Assembly: GCF_022484265.1 (NCBI RefSeq)
Contig: NZ_JAKVLR010000001.1
Coordinates: forward strand, 1,736,001-1,800,000
Direction: 5' to 3'
Length of the DNA: 64,000 nucleotides
Source: Companilactobacillus sp.
GTDB lineage: Bacteria; Bacillota; Bacilli; Lactobacillales; Lactobacillaceae
This document shows positions 9,194 to 17,293 of the stretch, piece after piece; positions within the stretch are counted from its first letter, which is position 1, and every line of letters starts with the position of its first letter. Made by a program: the position numbers and the translations under genes. Under the pieces are notes generated by a model that saw only the letters and a list, made by a program, of their open reading frames with translations, had not been told where the DNA came from and made no database searches.

Positions 9194-9221
9194 TAAATGA
9201 ACATTTTTAAAGACTAAATTG

Positions 9222-9263
9222 CAAAAAAAGTCACCACTGACAAATACCGGTCAGAAGTGACTT
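9222..9263 (-). terminator. Terminator of the nrdHIEF operon
   Basis: On the minus strand AAGTCAC-CTGAC pairs with GTCAG-GTGACTT and is followed by seven T residues, just after the nrdF stop. Confidence 0.85.
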
Positions 9264-9276
9264 GATTGAGTTTTAA

Positions 9277-10254
9277 TTATTTTTCGTCTTTACGGCCAAT
9301 GTTGTAGTCATCATCTTTCATGGCTTCAACTTTACCCATTAGATAACCATTACCAACTTGTGAGAAGAAGTCATGGTTGCTAGTACCAGTACTGATACCA
9401 TTCATAACGATCGGGTTAACGTCTTCAGCGTTTCCATCTGGGAACAAGGGACTTTGACCTAAGTTCATCAAAGCCTTGTTGGCATTGTAACGTAGGAATA
9501 CGAGGACTTCATCAGTCCAGCCGATATCATCGTACAAGGTGTGAGTGTATTTTTCTTCATTGTCATAGAGTTTGTACAACAAGTCATACATCCAATCTTG
9601 CATCTTGCTTTGTTCTTCTTCGGATAGCTCGTTGTAGCCTAATTGGAATTTGTATCCGATGTAAGTTCCGTGAACTGACTCGTCACGGATGATCAACTTG
9701 ATGATCTCAGCAACGTTAGCAAGTTTGTTATTACCTAAGTAATAAAGCGGTGTGTAAAAACCTGAATAGAACAAGAATGTTTCTAGGAAAACACTGGCAA
9801 CCTTTTTCTCAAGGCCAGTTCCGTTTTGATAGATTTCGTTGATGTATTCAGCTTTCTTTTGAAGATATTCGTTGTGGTCAGTCCAGTCAAAGATCTCTTC
9901 AATTTCTTCAGCAGTGTTTAAAGTACTGAAAATTGATGAATAACTCTTAGCGTGAACTGATTCCATAAATTGAATATTGTTAAAAACGGCTGTTTCAGCT
10001 TGGGTACGGACATCTTTTCTGATCTCTTCGATACCGTCTTGTGATTGGAGCGTATCAAGCAGCGTTAAGCCACCAAAGACGTGTCCAACCAAAGTATGTT
10101 CTGTTTCGTTTAAAGTACGCCAGTCATCAATATCGTTTGATAATGGGATACGTGTGTCTAACCAAAATTGTGAAGTCAACTTTTCCCAAGTAGCTTTATC
10201 TACTTGATCTTCGATCTTGTTCCAATTAATGGCTTTGTAGTATGTGTCAACCAT
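9277..10254 (-). CDS. nrdF: Class Ib ribonucleotide reductase, small (beta) subunit
   Basis: 325 residues from ATG at 10254; the frame is open 11 codons upstream, but GGAGGG lies ten bases before this codon. NrdF carries the metal-tyrosyl radical cofactor that starts catalysis in NrdE. Family features include the carboxylate/histidine ligands of the ferritin-like fold (AVFNNIQFMESVHAKSYS and IIRDESVHGTYIGYKFQ). It is the last gene of nrdHIEF, followed by a terminator. It acts in the cytoplasm in dNTP synthesis; the cofactor is manganese or iron depending on NrdI activation. Confidence 0.97.
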   Translation of the reverse strand: MVDTYYKAINWNKIEDQVDKATWEKLTSQFWLDTRIPLSNDIDDWRTLNETEHTLVGHVFGGLTLLDTLQSQDGIEEIRKDVRTQAETAVFNNIQFMESVHAKSYSSIFSTLNTAEEIEEIFDWTDHNEYLQKKAEYINEIYQNGTGLEKKVASVFLETFLFYSGFYTPLYYLGNNKLANVAEIIKLIIRDESVHGTYIGYKFQLGYNELSEEEQSKMQDWMYDLLYKLYDNEEKYTHTLYDDIGWTDEVLVFLRYNANKALMNLGQSPLFPDGNAEDVNPIVMNGISTGTSNHDFFSQVGNGYLMGKVEAMKDDDYNIGRKDEK

Positions 10255-10329
10255 TCTAAAATAGCCCTCCGAATCATAGGTAACCACCTATACATTCATT
10301 GGGCTACCTACAGAATATATATATTTTAA

Positions 10330-12495
10330 CTAAATTGAGCAGCTTTCGCACTCATTACTTCCAATTTCATCGTTGTTCTCAGTGAAAGTTCTAACGTAAT
10401 AAAGTGACTTAATACCTTGGTAATAAGCGTAGTTACGTAAAATACTGAGATCACGAGTAGTTTGCTTAGTATCTGTCTTCCATTCGTAGATGCCTTCAGG
10501 GATCTCTGAACGCATGAACAATGTCAAACTCATACCCTGATCAACATGCTTTTGAGCAGCTGCATAAATATCGATAACTTTACGCATATCAGTATCGTAG
10601 GCTGACTTGTAGTATTTGATCGTGTCGTTGCTTAGAAGTGGAGCAGGGAAGTATAACTTACCGTTTTTCTTCTCTTGTCTTTCTTCAACTAGACGTGTGA
10701 TAGGTTGCAAACTAGCAGAAGTATTGTTGACGTAAGAAATTGAACCTGTTGGAGCAACAGCTAAACGGTATTCGTTATAAAGACCGTACTTTTGAATACT
10801 GTCTTTAAGTGCTTGCCAGTCTTCCTTATTAGGAATGTGAATGTCAGCAAAAATTTCTTGAACGTGATCAAGCTTTGGTGCCCAATCTTGGTTCAAATAC
10901 TTATCGAAGTAAGTTCCATTCGCATAGTCTGACTTTTCAAAGTTGTAGAAGCTTTCGCCACGTTCTTTAGCGATTTGGTTACTTTCAAACAATGTCCAAT
11001 AGTTCAACAAGTAGAAGTAAACGCCAGTAAATTCGATAGATTCAGGTGAACCGTATTCGATATGATTCTTAGCAAGGAACGTATGCAAGCCCATGGCACC
11101 TAAACCAACTGAATGGCTCAACTTGTTACCATGTGCGACTGAAGGAACGGCCACAATGTTTGAAGCGTCAGAAACATAAGTCAAAGCACGCATCATTGAA
11201 CGAACTGACTTACCAAAATCAGGACTCTTCATCATATTCAAAATGTTAGTTGAACCAAGGTTACAACTAACGTCTGTTCCCATTTTGACGTATTCTTGTG
11301 CATCGTTGATCTCTGAAGGAACTTGTACTTGTTGGATCTCAGTACATAAGTTACTCATGATGATCTTACCGTCGATCGGATTTTCACGGTTAACCGTATC
11401 GATGTTCAAGACGTAAGGATAGCCAGATTCTTGTTGTAATTTACTGATCTCGTCTTCAAGTTCACGAGCTTCGATCTTGTATTTCTTGATACGGTCATCT
11501 TTGACCATGTCGTCGTATTCTTTAGTAATATCAACGTATGAGAAAGGTACACCGTAAACGCGTTCGACAGAGTATGGACTGAATAAGTACATATCTTTGT
11601 TCTCACGAACTAATTCGTAATACTTATCAGGTACGATCACACCTAGGGATAAAGTCTTAACACGGATTTTTTCATCAGCATTTTCTTTCTTAGCTGATAA
11701 AAAGTCGATAATATCTGGATGGAAAACGTTCAAGTAGACGGCACCAGCACCTTGACGTTGGCCAAGTTGGTTACTGTAACTAAATGAATCTTCCAATAAC
11801 TTCATAACTGGCAAGACACCGGATGATGAGTTGTCGATCCCCTTGATAGGTGAACCAGATTCACGCAAGTTTGAAAGTGTGATCCCGACACCACCACCGA
11901 TACGTGATAGTTGAAGTGCACTGTTAACGGTCCGTCCGATACTGTTCATATCATCGGTAACTTGCAATAGGAAACAAGATACGTATTCACCACGACGTTT
12001 ACGTCCAGCATTCAAAAATGAAGGAGTAGCTGGTTGATAACGTTGAGCAATCATTTCAGTTGCTAATGATTTGGCGAGATCTTGATCTCCGTGAGCAAAT
12101 AATAGGGCGTTAAAAAGGATTCTCATTTCATAGTTTTCAAGGTACAAGTCGCCATCGTTAGTCTTGATAACGTATTGGTTATAAAACTTGTAGGCTGCCA
12201 TGAATGATTTGAATTGGAAATGTTGATCTAATAAATAGTTGTAGAGGTCTTCGATAAAATCAAATGGATATTCATCAACGACTTCTCTTTCAATAAAGTC
12301 CCCGTCTAACAAATAGTCGATATGGTCTTTGAATGAATCGAACTTCTTAGTGTTAGGGTTAACGTTTTCGTCAAAAAAAGCTTTGATAGCTTCTTGGTCT
12401 TTATTTAATGGAATCTTGTCATCAACAGGGATGTTGATCTCATTGTTTAATTTGAAATAATTTACTTTCTCAATGTCTAGGTTATTTAGCCCCAA
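10330..12495 (-). CDS. nrdE: Class Ib ribonucleotide reductase, large (alpha) subunit
   Basis: 721 residues. The likely start is TTG at 12495, because the next codons (GLNNLDIEKVNYFKLNNE) match the usual NrdE N-terminus and no ATG lies nearby. The start overlaps the end of nrdI by 14 bases, which suggests translational coupling. Active-site segments are NLCTEI and SCNLGSTNI; the C-terminal tail CESC provides the redox-active cysteines reduced by NrdH. It lacks the long ATP-cone typical of class Ia enzymes. It reduces ribonucleoside diphosphates to deoxyribonucleotides. Confidence 0.97.
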   Translation of the reverse strand: MGLNNLDIEKVNYFKLNNEINIPVDDKIPLNKDQEAIKAFFDENVNPNTKKFDSFKDHIDYLLDGDFIEREVVDEYPFDFIEDLYNYLLDQHFQFKSFMAAYKFYNQYVIKTNDGDLYLENYEMRILFNALLFAHGDQDLAKSLATEMIAQRYQPATPSFLNAGRKRRGEYVSCFLLQVTDDMNSIGRTVNSALQLSRIGGGVGITLSNLRESGSPIKGIDNSSSGVLPVMKLLEDSFSYSNQLGQRQGAGAVYLNVFHPDIIDFLSAKKENADEKIRVKTLSLGVIVPDKYYELVRENKDMYLFSPYSVERVYGVPFSYVDITKEYDDMVKDDRIKKYKIEARELEDEISKLQQESGYPYVLNIDTVNRENPIDGKIIMSNLCTEIQQVQVPSEINDAQEYVKMGTDVSCNLGSTNILNMMKSPDFGKSVRSMMRALTYVSDASNIVAVPSVAHGNKLSHSVGLGAMGLHTFLAKNHIEYGSPESIEFTGVYFYLLNYWTLFESNQIAKERGESFYNFEKSDYANGTYFDKYLNQDWAPKLDHVQEIFADIHIPNKEDWQALKDSIQKYGLYNEYRLAVAPTGSISYVNNTSASLQPITRLVEERQEKKNGKLYFPAPLLSNDTIKYYKSAYDTDMRKVIDIYAAAQKHVDQGMSLTLFMRSEIPEGIYEWKTDTKQTTRDLSILRNYAYYQGIKSLYYVRTFTENNDEIGSNECESCSI

Positions 12496-12856
12496 CTTCG
12501 TTCACTACTTTCTTGAAATTTTCTACGTCTTTGTCAGTACCGTTGAATTCGAATTCGAAGACAACAGGTACGTTTAATCCTTTAGCGATGTCTCTTGCTG
12601 TGTGATTATACAATGTATTGAAATTACGATTTCCGCCGCCTGCTACGCCGACGCAATTCTTAGCATTGTCTTTGTATTGAAGGAAATCAATTACAGGGTC
12701 CATCATATCATCATCGTATGCGGGTACGATGAGAATAAACGACCGACCCATTTCGTGAAACGGGTCGGCGTCATTGATTTGATATGCGTCCAAACCGGTT
12801 TTCTTGACGAATCGAACGGTTTGACCTGTAATTGAATAAAATGCGATGTCTACCAT
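12482..12856 (-). CDS. nrdI: NrdI flavodoxin-like protein for NrdF cofactor assembly
   Basis: 124 residues. Flavodoxin-like fold with an FMN-binding N-terminus (FYSITGQTVRFVKK) and a GVAGGGNRNF loop. NrdI supplies the oxidant that forms the manganese-tyrosyl radical cofactor in NrdF. It starts four bases after the nrdH stop and overlaps nrdE. Confidence 0.95.
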   Translation of the reverse strand: MVDIAFYSITGQTVRFVKKTGLDAYQINDADPFHEMGRSFILIVPAYDDDMMDPVIDFLQYKDNAKNCVGVAGGGNRNFNTLYNHTARDIAKGLNVPVVFEFEFNGTDKDVENFKKVVNEVGAK

Positions 12857-12860
12857 CGAG

Positions 12861-13091
12861 TTAGCCTACAAGTCCTTTTAGGCTATCTGGACGAAATCCG
12901 ACGATTGGATCACTGTCAGCAGGCATAACTACAGGAACACTTTGATATCCTTGTTGTTTTAAATAATCAAGATATTGTGGTTGTTGGTTGATGTTACGTT
13001 CTTCAAATTGTACGTTATGTTCTTTTAAGTATCTCTTTGTCATTTTGCATTGCATGCAATTGTTTTTACTATATACGATTACGTTGTTCAT
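12861..13091 (-). CDS. nrdH: NrdH glutaredoxin-like redoxin
   Basis: 76 residues; AAAGGGG precedes the ATG at 13091. The redox motif is C12-M-Q-C15 and the C-terminus has the NrdH signature around VGFRPDSL. It reduces the C-terminal cysteines of NrdE, taking electrons from thioredoxin reductase. It is the first gene of the nrdHIEF operon. The upstream region carries two NrdR-box-like repeats and a TTGACA -35 element. Confidence 0.95.
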   Translation of the reverse strand: MNNVIVYSKNNCMQCKMTKRYLKEHNVQFEERNINQQPQYLDYLKQQGYQSVPVVMPADSDPIVGFRPDSLKGLVG

Positions 13092-13163
13092 AATGGTGGT
13101 CCCCTTTTGTTGAATGTTTCAAAGACTAGTATAAAACAATTAAAATGAAATGTAACGAGAAAT

Positions 13164-13179
13164 ATACTATATATTGTGG
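13164..13179. promoter_or_regulatory. NrdR box 1
   Basis: ATACTATATATTGTGG matches the NrdR consensus (acaCwAtATaTwGtgt) at 14 of 16 positions by eye. It lies 33 bp, about three helical turns, from box 2, the usual tandem arrangement before nrd operons. Confidence 0.75.
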
Positions 13180-13196
13180 TCTACCTATTTTTTAAT

Positions 13197-13212
13197 ACAC
13201 TATAAGGTGTGT
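13197..13212. promoter_or_regulatory. NrdR box 2 overlapping the nrd promoter -35
   Basis: ACACTATAAGGTGTGT matches the consensus at 13 of 16 positions. On the minus strand the -35 hexamer TTGACA (13210-13215) overlaps this box, consistent with repression by NrdR when dNTP levels are high. The -10 is AT-rich and not clear. Confidence 0.75.
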
Positions 13213-13354
13213 CAAAATGCGTAAGGTCGCTATTTATAGCCTGATAAAAAAATTTCAATTTCGTAAATTGTCTGCCGTTTCGTGTTAGAATTATCTTATC
13301 AATTAGTAAGCAGCTTTTTATGAATAAATAACCAACGGATTTGAGGAGAAAATA

Positions 13355-13981
13355 ATGAACGGATGGAACTTTATAGGGATACTCGCTTGGATTATTGTCA
13401 TCGCTCTGTTATTCCTTGTTGTATTTAATATTAGAAATAGACATCTCAAAATTTTAGTCGAACACAAGACTAAAATCACCTGGAAGACTGTTTGTTTAGA
13501 CGCATTGGAAATTCTAGTCGTCATAGTAGCCGTGATCGGAATGCTCTATGTTTCATTGTTTTCGAGAGTGGACTTGAACAACAAACAGGATATTGCCGTT
13601 AGTTACAAGTTTGAACCAATGATCATGCAAACGACTAAAGATGGTCAAGGCTATTACATCAAGATCGATAAGAACAGTTCAAATGGTTCGAATAATGTCT
13701 ACCAATACTGGTTAGATAATTCGAAGTATTCTGTCTCTAGTCGTGAGGCTTCAATTTCGGATGGTACCTTGCCATTTAACGTATCTGGCGTTCACTTGAA
13801 CTGGCCAATGAAGAAAATCAGCAAGATGGACCAGAAGTATCAATATGCTTACGTTGTTACGGCTGAAGCCAAATACAAGAGCAACTTCATTAATGGACTA
13901 GGGATGCGTGCTGGACATTATGCTTCTGAGTATCGTGTCTTGAGAGTTCCTGCTAGATCATTTATTAATTACGCAAAATAG
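13355..13981 (+). CDS. Conserved lactobacillar membrane protein, function unknown
   Basis: 208 residues; ATG at 13355 follows GAGGAGAA. Two hydrophobic segments (about residues 6-25 and 47-68) are separated by a short basic loop; the remaining 140 residues form a soluble domain with several Tyr and Lys residues. It recalls the LVIS_2131-type membrane proteins of lactobacilli, but this is from memory and uncertain. It is transcribed divergently from nrdHIEF, and its promoter region adjoins the NrdR boxes. There is no evidence for a role in nucleotide metabolism beyond this position. Confidence 0.7.
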   Translation: MNGWNFIGILAWIIVIALLFLVVFNIRNRHLKILVEHKTKITWKTVCLDALEILVVIVAVIGMLYVSLFSRVDLNNKQDIAVSYKFEPMIMQTTKDGQGYYIKIDKNSSNGSNNVYQYWLDNSKYSVSSREASISDGTLPFNVSGVHLNWPMKKISKMDQKYQYAYVVTAEAKYKSNFINGLGMRAGHYASEYRVLRVPARSFINYAK

Positions 13982-14035
13982 AGCGTCTTAATTGTCATAC
14001 TGCGATAATTTTGTATAATCAAAATAACAACAAAA

Positions 14036-14068
14036 AGAGGGCTAAATCAGCAATGATTTAGCCCTTTG
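14036..14068. terminator. Bidirectional terminator between convergent genes
   Basis: GGGCTAAATCA pairs with TGATTTAGCCC (loop GCAA). The T run is better on the minus strand (TCTTTTTG), serving the DUF2187 gene; on the plus strand TTTGTTT serves the membrane protein gene. Confidence 0.8.
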
Positions 14069-14076
14069 TTTCCAAG

Positions 14077-14286
14077 TTATTTAGCTTTTGACATTTTCTT
14101 GGCACTAACAACGATCTTGTTGTTAAGTTCCATTTTGTTTGGATCGTCTTTTGGATCGTTTTTAACGATTTCAACTAGGGCAGAGTGTTCGTAGACTTTC
14201 TCAACTTTTCCCTGGAAGGCGTAATCCATATCCTCATCAACTTTACAGTCGTATGTTTCACCTATTTTAATATCTTCAATTTTCAT
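14077..14286 (-). CDS. DUF2187-like small protein
   Basis: 69 residues. The beginning IKIGETYDCKVDEDMDYAFQG and the regular beta-strand spacing resemble DUF2187 (KOW-like, YkvS-type) proteins of Firmicutes, whose function is not established. The C-terminus is lysine-rich. AGGAG stands near the ATG. Monocistronic, with its own terminator. Confidence 0.65.
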   Translation of the reverse strand: MKIEDIKIGETYDCKVDEDMDYAFQGKVEKVYEHSALVEIVKNDPKDDPNKMELNNKIVVSAKKMSKAK

Positions 14287-14376
14287 AATTAAACTCCTAG
14301 AGTTATTTACTTAACAGATTAGTATCATAATATAGTAGTAAAGATTTTTCAAATCAAACGCAACAGGATGAACATC

Positions 14377-14928
14377 ATGAACAATAAAATTATTGTAATA
14401 ACTGGTGCTAGTGGCACTGGCAAAACCACGATCAGTCGATATTTAGAAGAAAAATACCACATTCCACACGTTGTGACTCATACAACCAGGCTTCCACGAG
14501 CTGGAGAGGTCAACGGAGTGGATTATTATTTCGAAACAGACGAAAGCTTTGAAAAAAATCATTTTTTGGAGCGAGTTGAATACAGCGGCAACAAGTATGG
14601 CTCGTCTGAAGAAGGATTAGAAGAAGCTTGGAAGAAGTCGCCGATTGCTTCAATTGTGTTGGATACTAAGGGTGCAGTCGCCTATCGGGAAAAATACGGC
14701 GATGATGCGGTCATCCTTTTTATGAAAGTAGATCCCAAGGTTTTGGCCGATCGTCTCAAGAAACGTGGCGATGCCCAGGAGCGATTGACGCAGCGCCTGT
14801 CTAGTGAAGAAAATCGCAGAGACTACCAAATTCCTAAGGAATTATATAGAAAACATTATGAAATCATTAACAAAGACATAAAAAAAACTAAAGAATGCAT
14901 CGATAGCATCATAAAAGACATCAAATAA
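14377..14928 (+). CDS. Guanylate kinase-like P-loop protein
   Basis: About 183 residues. The second ATG (14377) is preferred over the one at 14368, because AGG directly abuts the latter and is six bases from the former. The P-loop GASGTGKT is at the N-terminus; THTTRLPRAGEVNGVDYYF matches the GMP-binding signature of guanylate kinases. Standard Gmk proteins are about 200 residues with a stronger C-terminal lid, so this may be a second, diverged copy rather than the essential enzyme. Transcribed alone between a promoter-like AT region and a strong terminator. Confidence 0.75.
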   Translation: MNNKIIVITGASGTGKTTISRYLEEKYHIPHVVTHTTRLPRAGEVNGVDYYFETDESFEKNHFLERVEYSGNKYGSSEEGLEEAWKKSPIASIVLDTKGAVAYREKYGDDAVILFMKVDPKVLADRLKKRGDAQERLTQRLSSEENRRDYQIPKELYRKHYEIINKDIKKTKECIDSIIKDIK

Positions 14929-14934
14929 GACATA

Positions 14935-14998
14935 AATACCCAAGGATCGATTAAACAAAAACGCCGGTTTAATCGTATTCTTGGGTATTTATTTTTTG
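14935..14998 (+). terminator. Long-stem terminator of the guanylate kinase-like gene
   Basis: AATACCCAAG-GATTAAAC pairs with GTTTAATC-CTTGGGTATT, followed by TTATTTTTTG. Confidence 0.85.
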
Positions 14999-15144
14999 AT
15001 TTTTCAAAGTGTAACATTCTTATACTACTCTTGTAACAATTATGAAATATTCAGAGAGTATAGTATTCATCGTTGAGTGATAAAAATAATTTATAAAATT
15101 TAAAACTAATTAATAAACAAACCATTTACGGGGGAAATTTAATT

Positions 15145-15873
15145 TTGAATATCAAAAAGAGTCTTGTTACATTTACAGCCGCTGCGTCACTTGCAGTTAC
15201 AGGTTTAGGAATTTCTAATCTTACAAATACATCATCAGAATCACACGTTGCACATGCTGCAACAACAGATTCAGACATGCCATCAGTTGTTCGTGCTAAC
15301 TCAATGGTTAAGCTTTATACAGCTGCAGACAATAACTCAAAACTTGCTGGACGTTCATTAGCTGAAGGTTCTGACTGGGCAGTTCTTGGTCAAGAAACAG
15401 ATGCTGCTGGTAACCTTTGGTACGCATTAGGTGGTAACCAATGGGTTAAAGCTGCTGAAATGACAGCCAACCCTACAACAGAAGAAGCAACTACACAAGC
15501 ACCTTCAACACAATCAGCTGTTGAAAACTTGATCAACACAGCCAAAGCATACGTTGGAACACCTTATGTATGGGGTGGAAAGACACCTTCAGGATTTGAC
15601 TGCTCAGGTTTCACATCATACGTATACCAAGAAGCAACTGGTAAGAGTATCGGTGGTTACACAGTAGCCCAAGAATCAGCTGGACAACATGAATCAGTTC
15701 AATCAGCATCAGCTGGTGACTTATTATTCTGGGGTAGCGAAGGTTCAACTTACCACGTAGGTATCTACTTAGGTAACAACCAATACATCGCTGCACCACA
15801 ACCAGGCGAAAACGTGAAGATTGCAAGTATCTCAAGTTACTTCATGCCTTCATTCGCTGTTAAAGTTCTATAA
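15145..15873 (+). CDS. Secreted NlpC/P60 peptidoglycan endopeptidase with SLAP-like domain
   Basis: 242 residues from a TTG start at 15145, preceded by GGGGGAAA with good spacing. The signal peptide runs to about residue 39 (AHA). Residues about 50-107 form a SLAP/SH3-like wall-binding module (RSLAEGSDWAVLG...NQWVKAAEM) shared with the secreted proteins at 33052 and 62046. After a Thr/Ala/Gln linker, the NlpC/P60 domain has catalytic Cys153 in FDCSGF and His204 in YHVGIYLG. It probably cleaves D-Glu-to-diamino-acid bonds in peptidoglycan outside the cell. The gene is flanked by terminators, so it is monocistronic. Confidence 0.92.
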   Translation: MNIKKSLVTFTAAASLAVTGLGISNLTNTSSESHVAHAATTDSDMPSVVRANSMVKLYTAADNNSKLAGRSLAEGSDWAVLGQETDAAGNLWYALGGNQWVKAAEMTANPTTEEATTQAPSTQSAVENLINTAKAYVGTPYVWGGKTPSGFDCSGFTSYVYQEATGKSIGGYTVAQESAGQHESVQSASAGDLLFWGSEGSTYHVGIYLGNNQYIAAPQPGENVKIASISSYFMPSFAVKVL

Positions 15874-15936
15874 TATATAGACAATAACAACTAGGAATCG
15901 AATACCACAAAACAAAAATTAAATACTACCCGTAAT

Positions 15937-15965
15937 GACCACATCCGAGGATGTGGTCTTTTTGT
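15937..15965 (+). terminator. Terminator of the NlpC/P60 gene
   Basis: GACCACATCC pairs perfectly with GGATGTGGTC and is followed by TTTTTTG. Confidence 0.9.
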
Positions 15966-16012
15966 ATCCCAAAAATTAAAGCTAGAGTAAACTATCTCAC
16001 GGTTAATTGAGT

Positions 16013-16262
16013 TGCTAGCCGATTTGAATTATATCAGGCATTGGCAAATGCGAGATCAGCCTGGATATCCATAAAAAATATTGATTAATACACCTGATGT
16101 TAGACGGAGGGGAGAAAACGACACAGTGCTAATCCTGAAATTGTCGTTAGCGTTTGAAAAACGCTTAGGACAAGCCACGAACTATGTGGATTGGCTTCAA
16201 GTTGAGGCCATGGCGTCACAGTCGCCTGAGGCGTTTTTACTCCGGAATCGAGAATAATGCTC
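16013..16262 (+). ncRNA. Structured non-coding region, candidate RNA 1
   Basis: No credible protein frame. Stems can be traced along the whole stretch: ATATC-AGGC with GCCT-GATAT, an inner GCATT/AATGC hairpin, a GACA/TGTC segment, GTTTgaaAAAC, CCACgaactatGTGG, GGCTTcaagttGAGGCC, and an enclosing CGGAG/CTCCG. GC is higher than in the flanks. It does not match any riboswitch motif I could recall (T-box, TPP, FMN, lysine, M-box, cobalamin), nor RNase P or tmRNA hallmarks. The strand is assigned only by analogy with the next element. An eroded transposon end is an alternative. Confidence 0.35.
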
Positions 16263-16352
16263 CGAACCATCATTGAACTTGATTATTTTTTTTATAATTG
16301 ATGATACATATTGTTAATTTTTAATCAGAAACCCCGAGTAGTATGGTAAACT

Positions 16353-16559
16353 AATTAGGCAGCAAACAAGCTGCACTGTAGAGAGTGACTCTATAGAAAA
16401 CTTATTGAATTGCTGAAACAAGCAATCCACTAATTAAGTATAGTTGAACGTAATTCAACTATTTGTAACATTATGAAGAGGATCCAGACAAGAGACGAGA
16501 ATCTTGTCTGAAAGAGACTATTTGGAAGTCCGAGAATACTTCCAGGTGGCCTCTTTTTA
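16353..16559 (+). ncRNA. Structured candidate small RNA 2 with own terminator
   Basis: Begins after a TGG-TAAACT extended -10-like element and ends in a terminator (AAGAGG with CCTCTT, then five T). Inside are six consecutive perfect hairpins: GCAGC/GCTGC, TAGAG/CTCTA, ATTGCT/AGCAAT, ATAGTTGAA/TTCAACTAT, CAGACAAGA/TCTTGTCTG and GGAAGT/ACTTCC. The last two present the same loop sequence CGAGAA, and the preceding region has the same heptamer CGAGAAT. No protein frame fits. The layout suggests a trans-acting small RNA of about 200 nt; the family was not recognised (6S RNA was considered). Confidence 0.5.
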
Positions 16560-16645
16560 TTTTGCTAACTTTTTTATAGAATGACGGAGAAATCTAGCCA
16601 AAGTTTCGTAGTTTAATTAAGTAGTATAAAAAACGAGGTGTGACT

Positions 16646-17293
16646 ATGAATCAATTTGATGAATTGTTTTCTTTAAATGATACAGACGAGATCGGCAGAC
16701 AACTATTAGGAGTAGAACTTGTCCATAAAACTCCTGAAGGACTCGCTGGCGGCTACATCGTTGAAGATGAGACCTATTTTGGCGTTGAGGATCCCAGTTC
16801 ATTTGCTTATCAAGGAGTTAACAATCAGAAGAGCAAGCATCTGTATGATGAGAGTGGATCAATTTTTATTTACCGGATGTACGGATCCTTCATGATTGAC
16901 ATTGCTGTTCAACCTAAGGGAACTCCACATGGTATCTTGATTCGAGCTATTCAACCCAGTCGTGGTCTTGGTATTCTGGAAGATAATCGGCCCATCAATG
17001 GAAAAAATCAGACTAATGGTCCAGGCAAATTGAGTCAGGCTATTGGAATTCATGACTTGTCATTAAATGGTCAATCCTTTAGTGGCAATCAATTGTTTTT
17101 AGATTTTACCAACGCATTGAAACCAAACGAGATCCTAACGTTGCCAAGAATGGGTTCAAAAAATGACCACTCTGAAAATAAAATTGGCAATCGTTTTGCA
17201 GTCGCAGGAAATCCATATGTCTCTAGCATTAAAAATAAGGAGACAGATAATGAGATGTTTGGGTGGAAGGATACGTCAATCGCCACTAATTAA
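16646..17293 (+). CDS. DNA-3-methyladenine glycosylase (AAG/MPG family)
   Basis: 215 residues from ATG at 16646, seven bases behind GAGG; the GTG two codons upstream is less likely. The family is recognised from GGYIVEDETYFGVEDPSSFA, IYRMYGSF, AIQP and RPINGKNQTNGPGKLSQA. The enzyme excises alkylated purines such as 3-methyladenine by base flipping. Its 3' end overlaps the convergent agmatine-deiminase-like gene by four bases. Two other alkylation-repair genes lie about 32 kb away (48609-49699), not in this operon. Confidence 0.9.
   Translation: MNQFDELFSLNDTDEIGRQLLGVELVHKTPEGLAGGYIVEDETYFGVEDPSSFAYQGVNNQKSKHLYDESGSIFIYRMYGSFMIDIAVQPKGTPHGILIRAIQPSRGLGILEDNRPINGKNQTNGPGKLSQAIGIHDLSLNGQSFSGNQLFLDFTNALKPNEILTLPRMGSKNDHSENKIGNRFAVAGNPYVSSIKNKETDNEMFGWKDTSIATN

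Noticed and set aside
16013..16262. RNase P RNA, tmRNA, M-box, cobalamin or lysine riboswitch
   Set aside because: None of the conserved core sequences of these families could be found, and no regulated gene follows.
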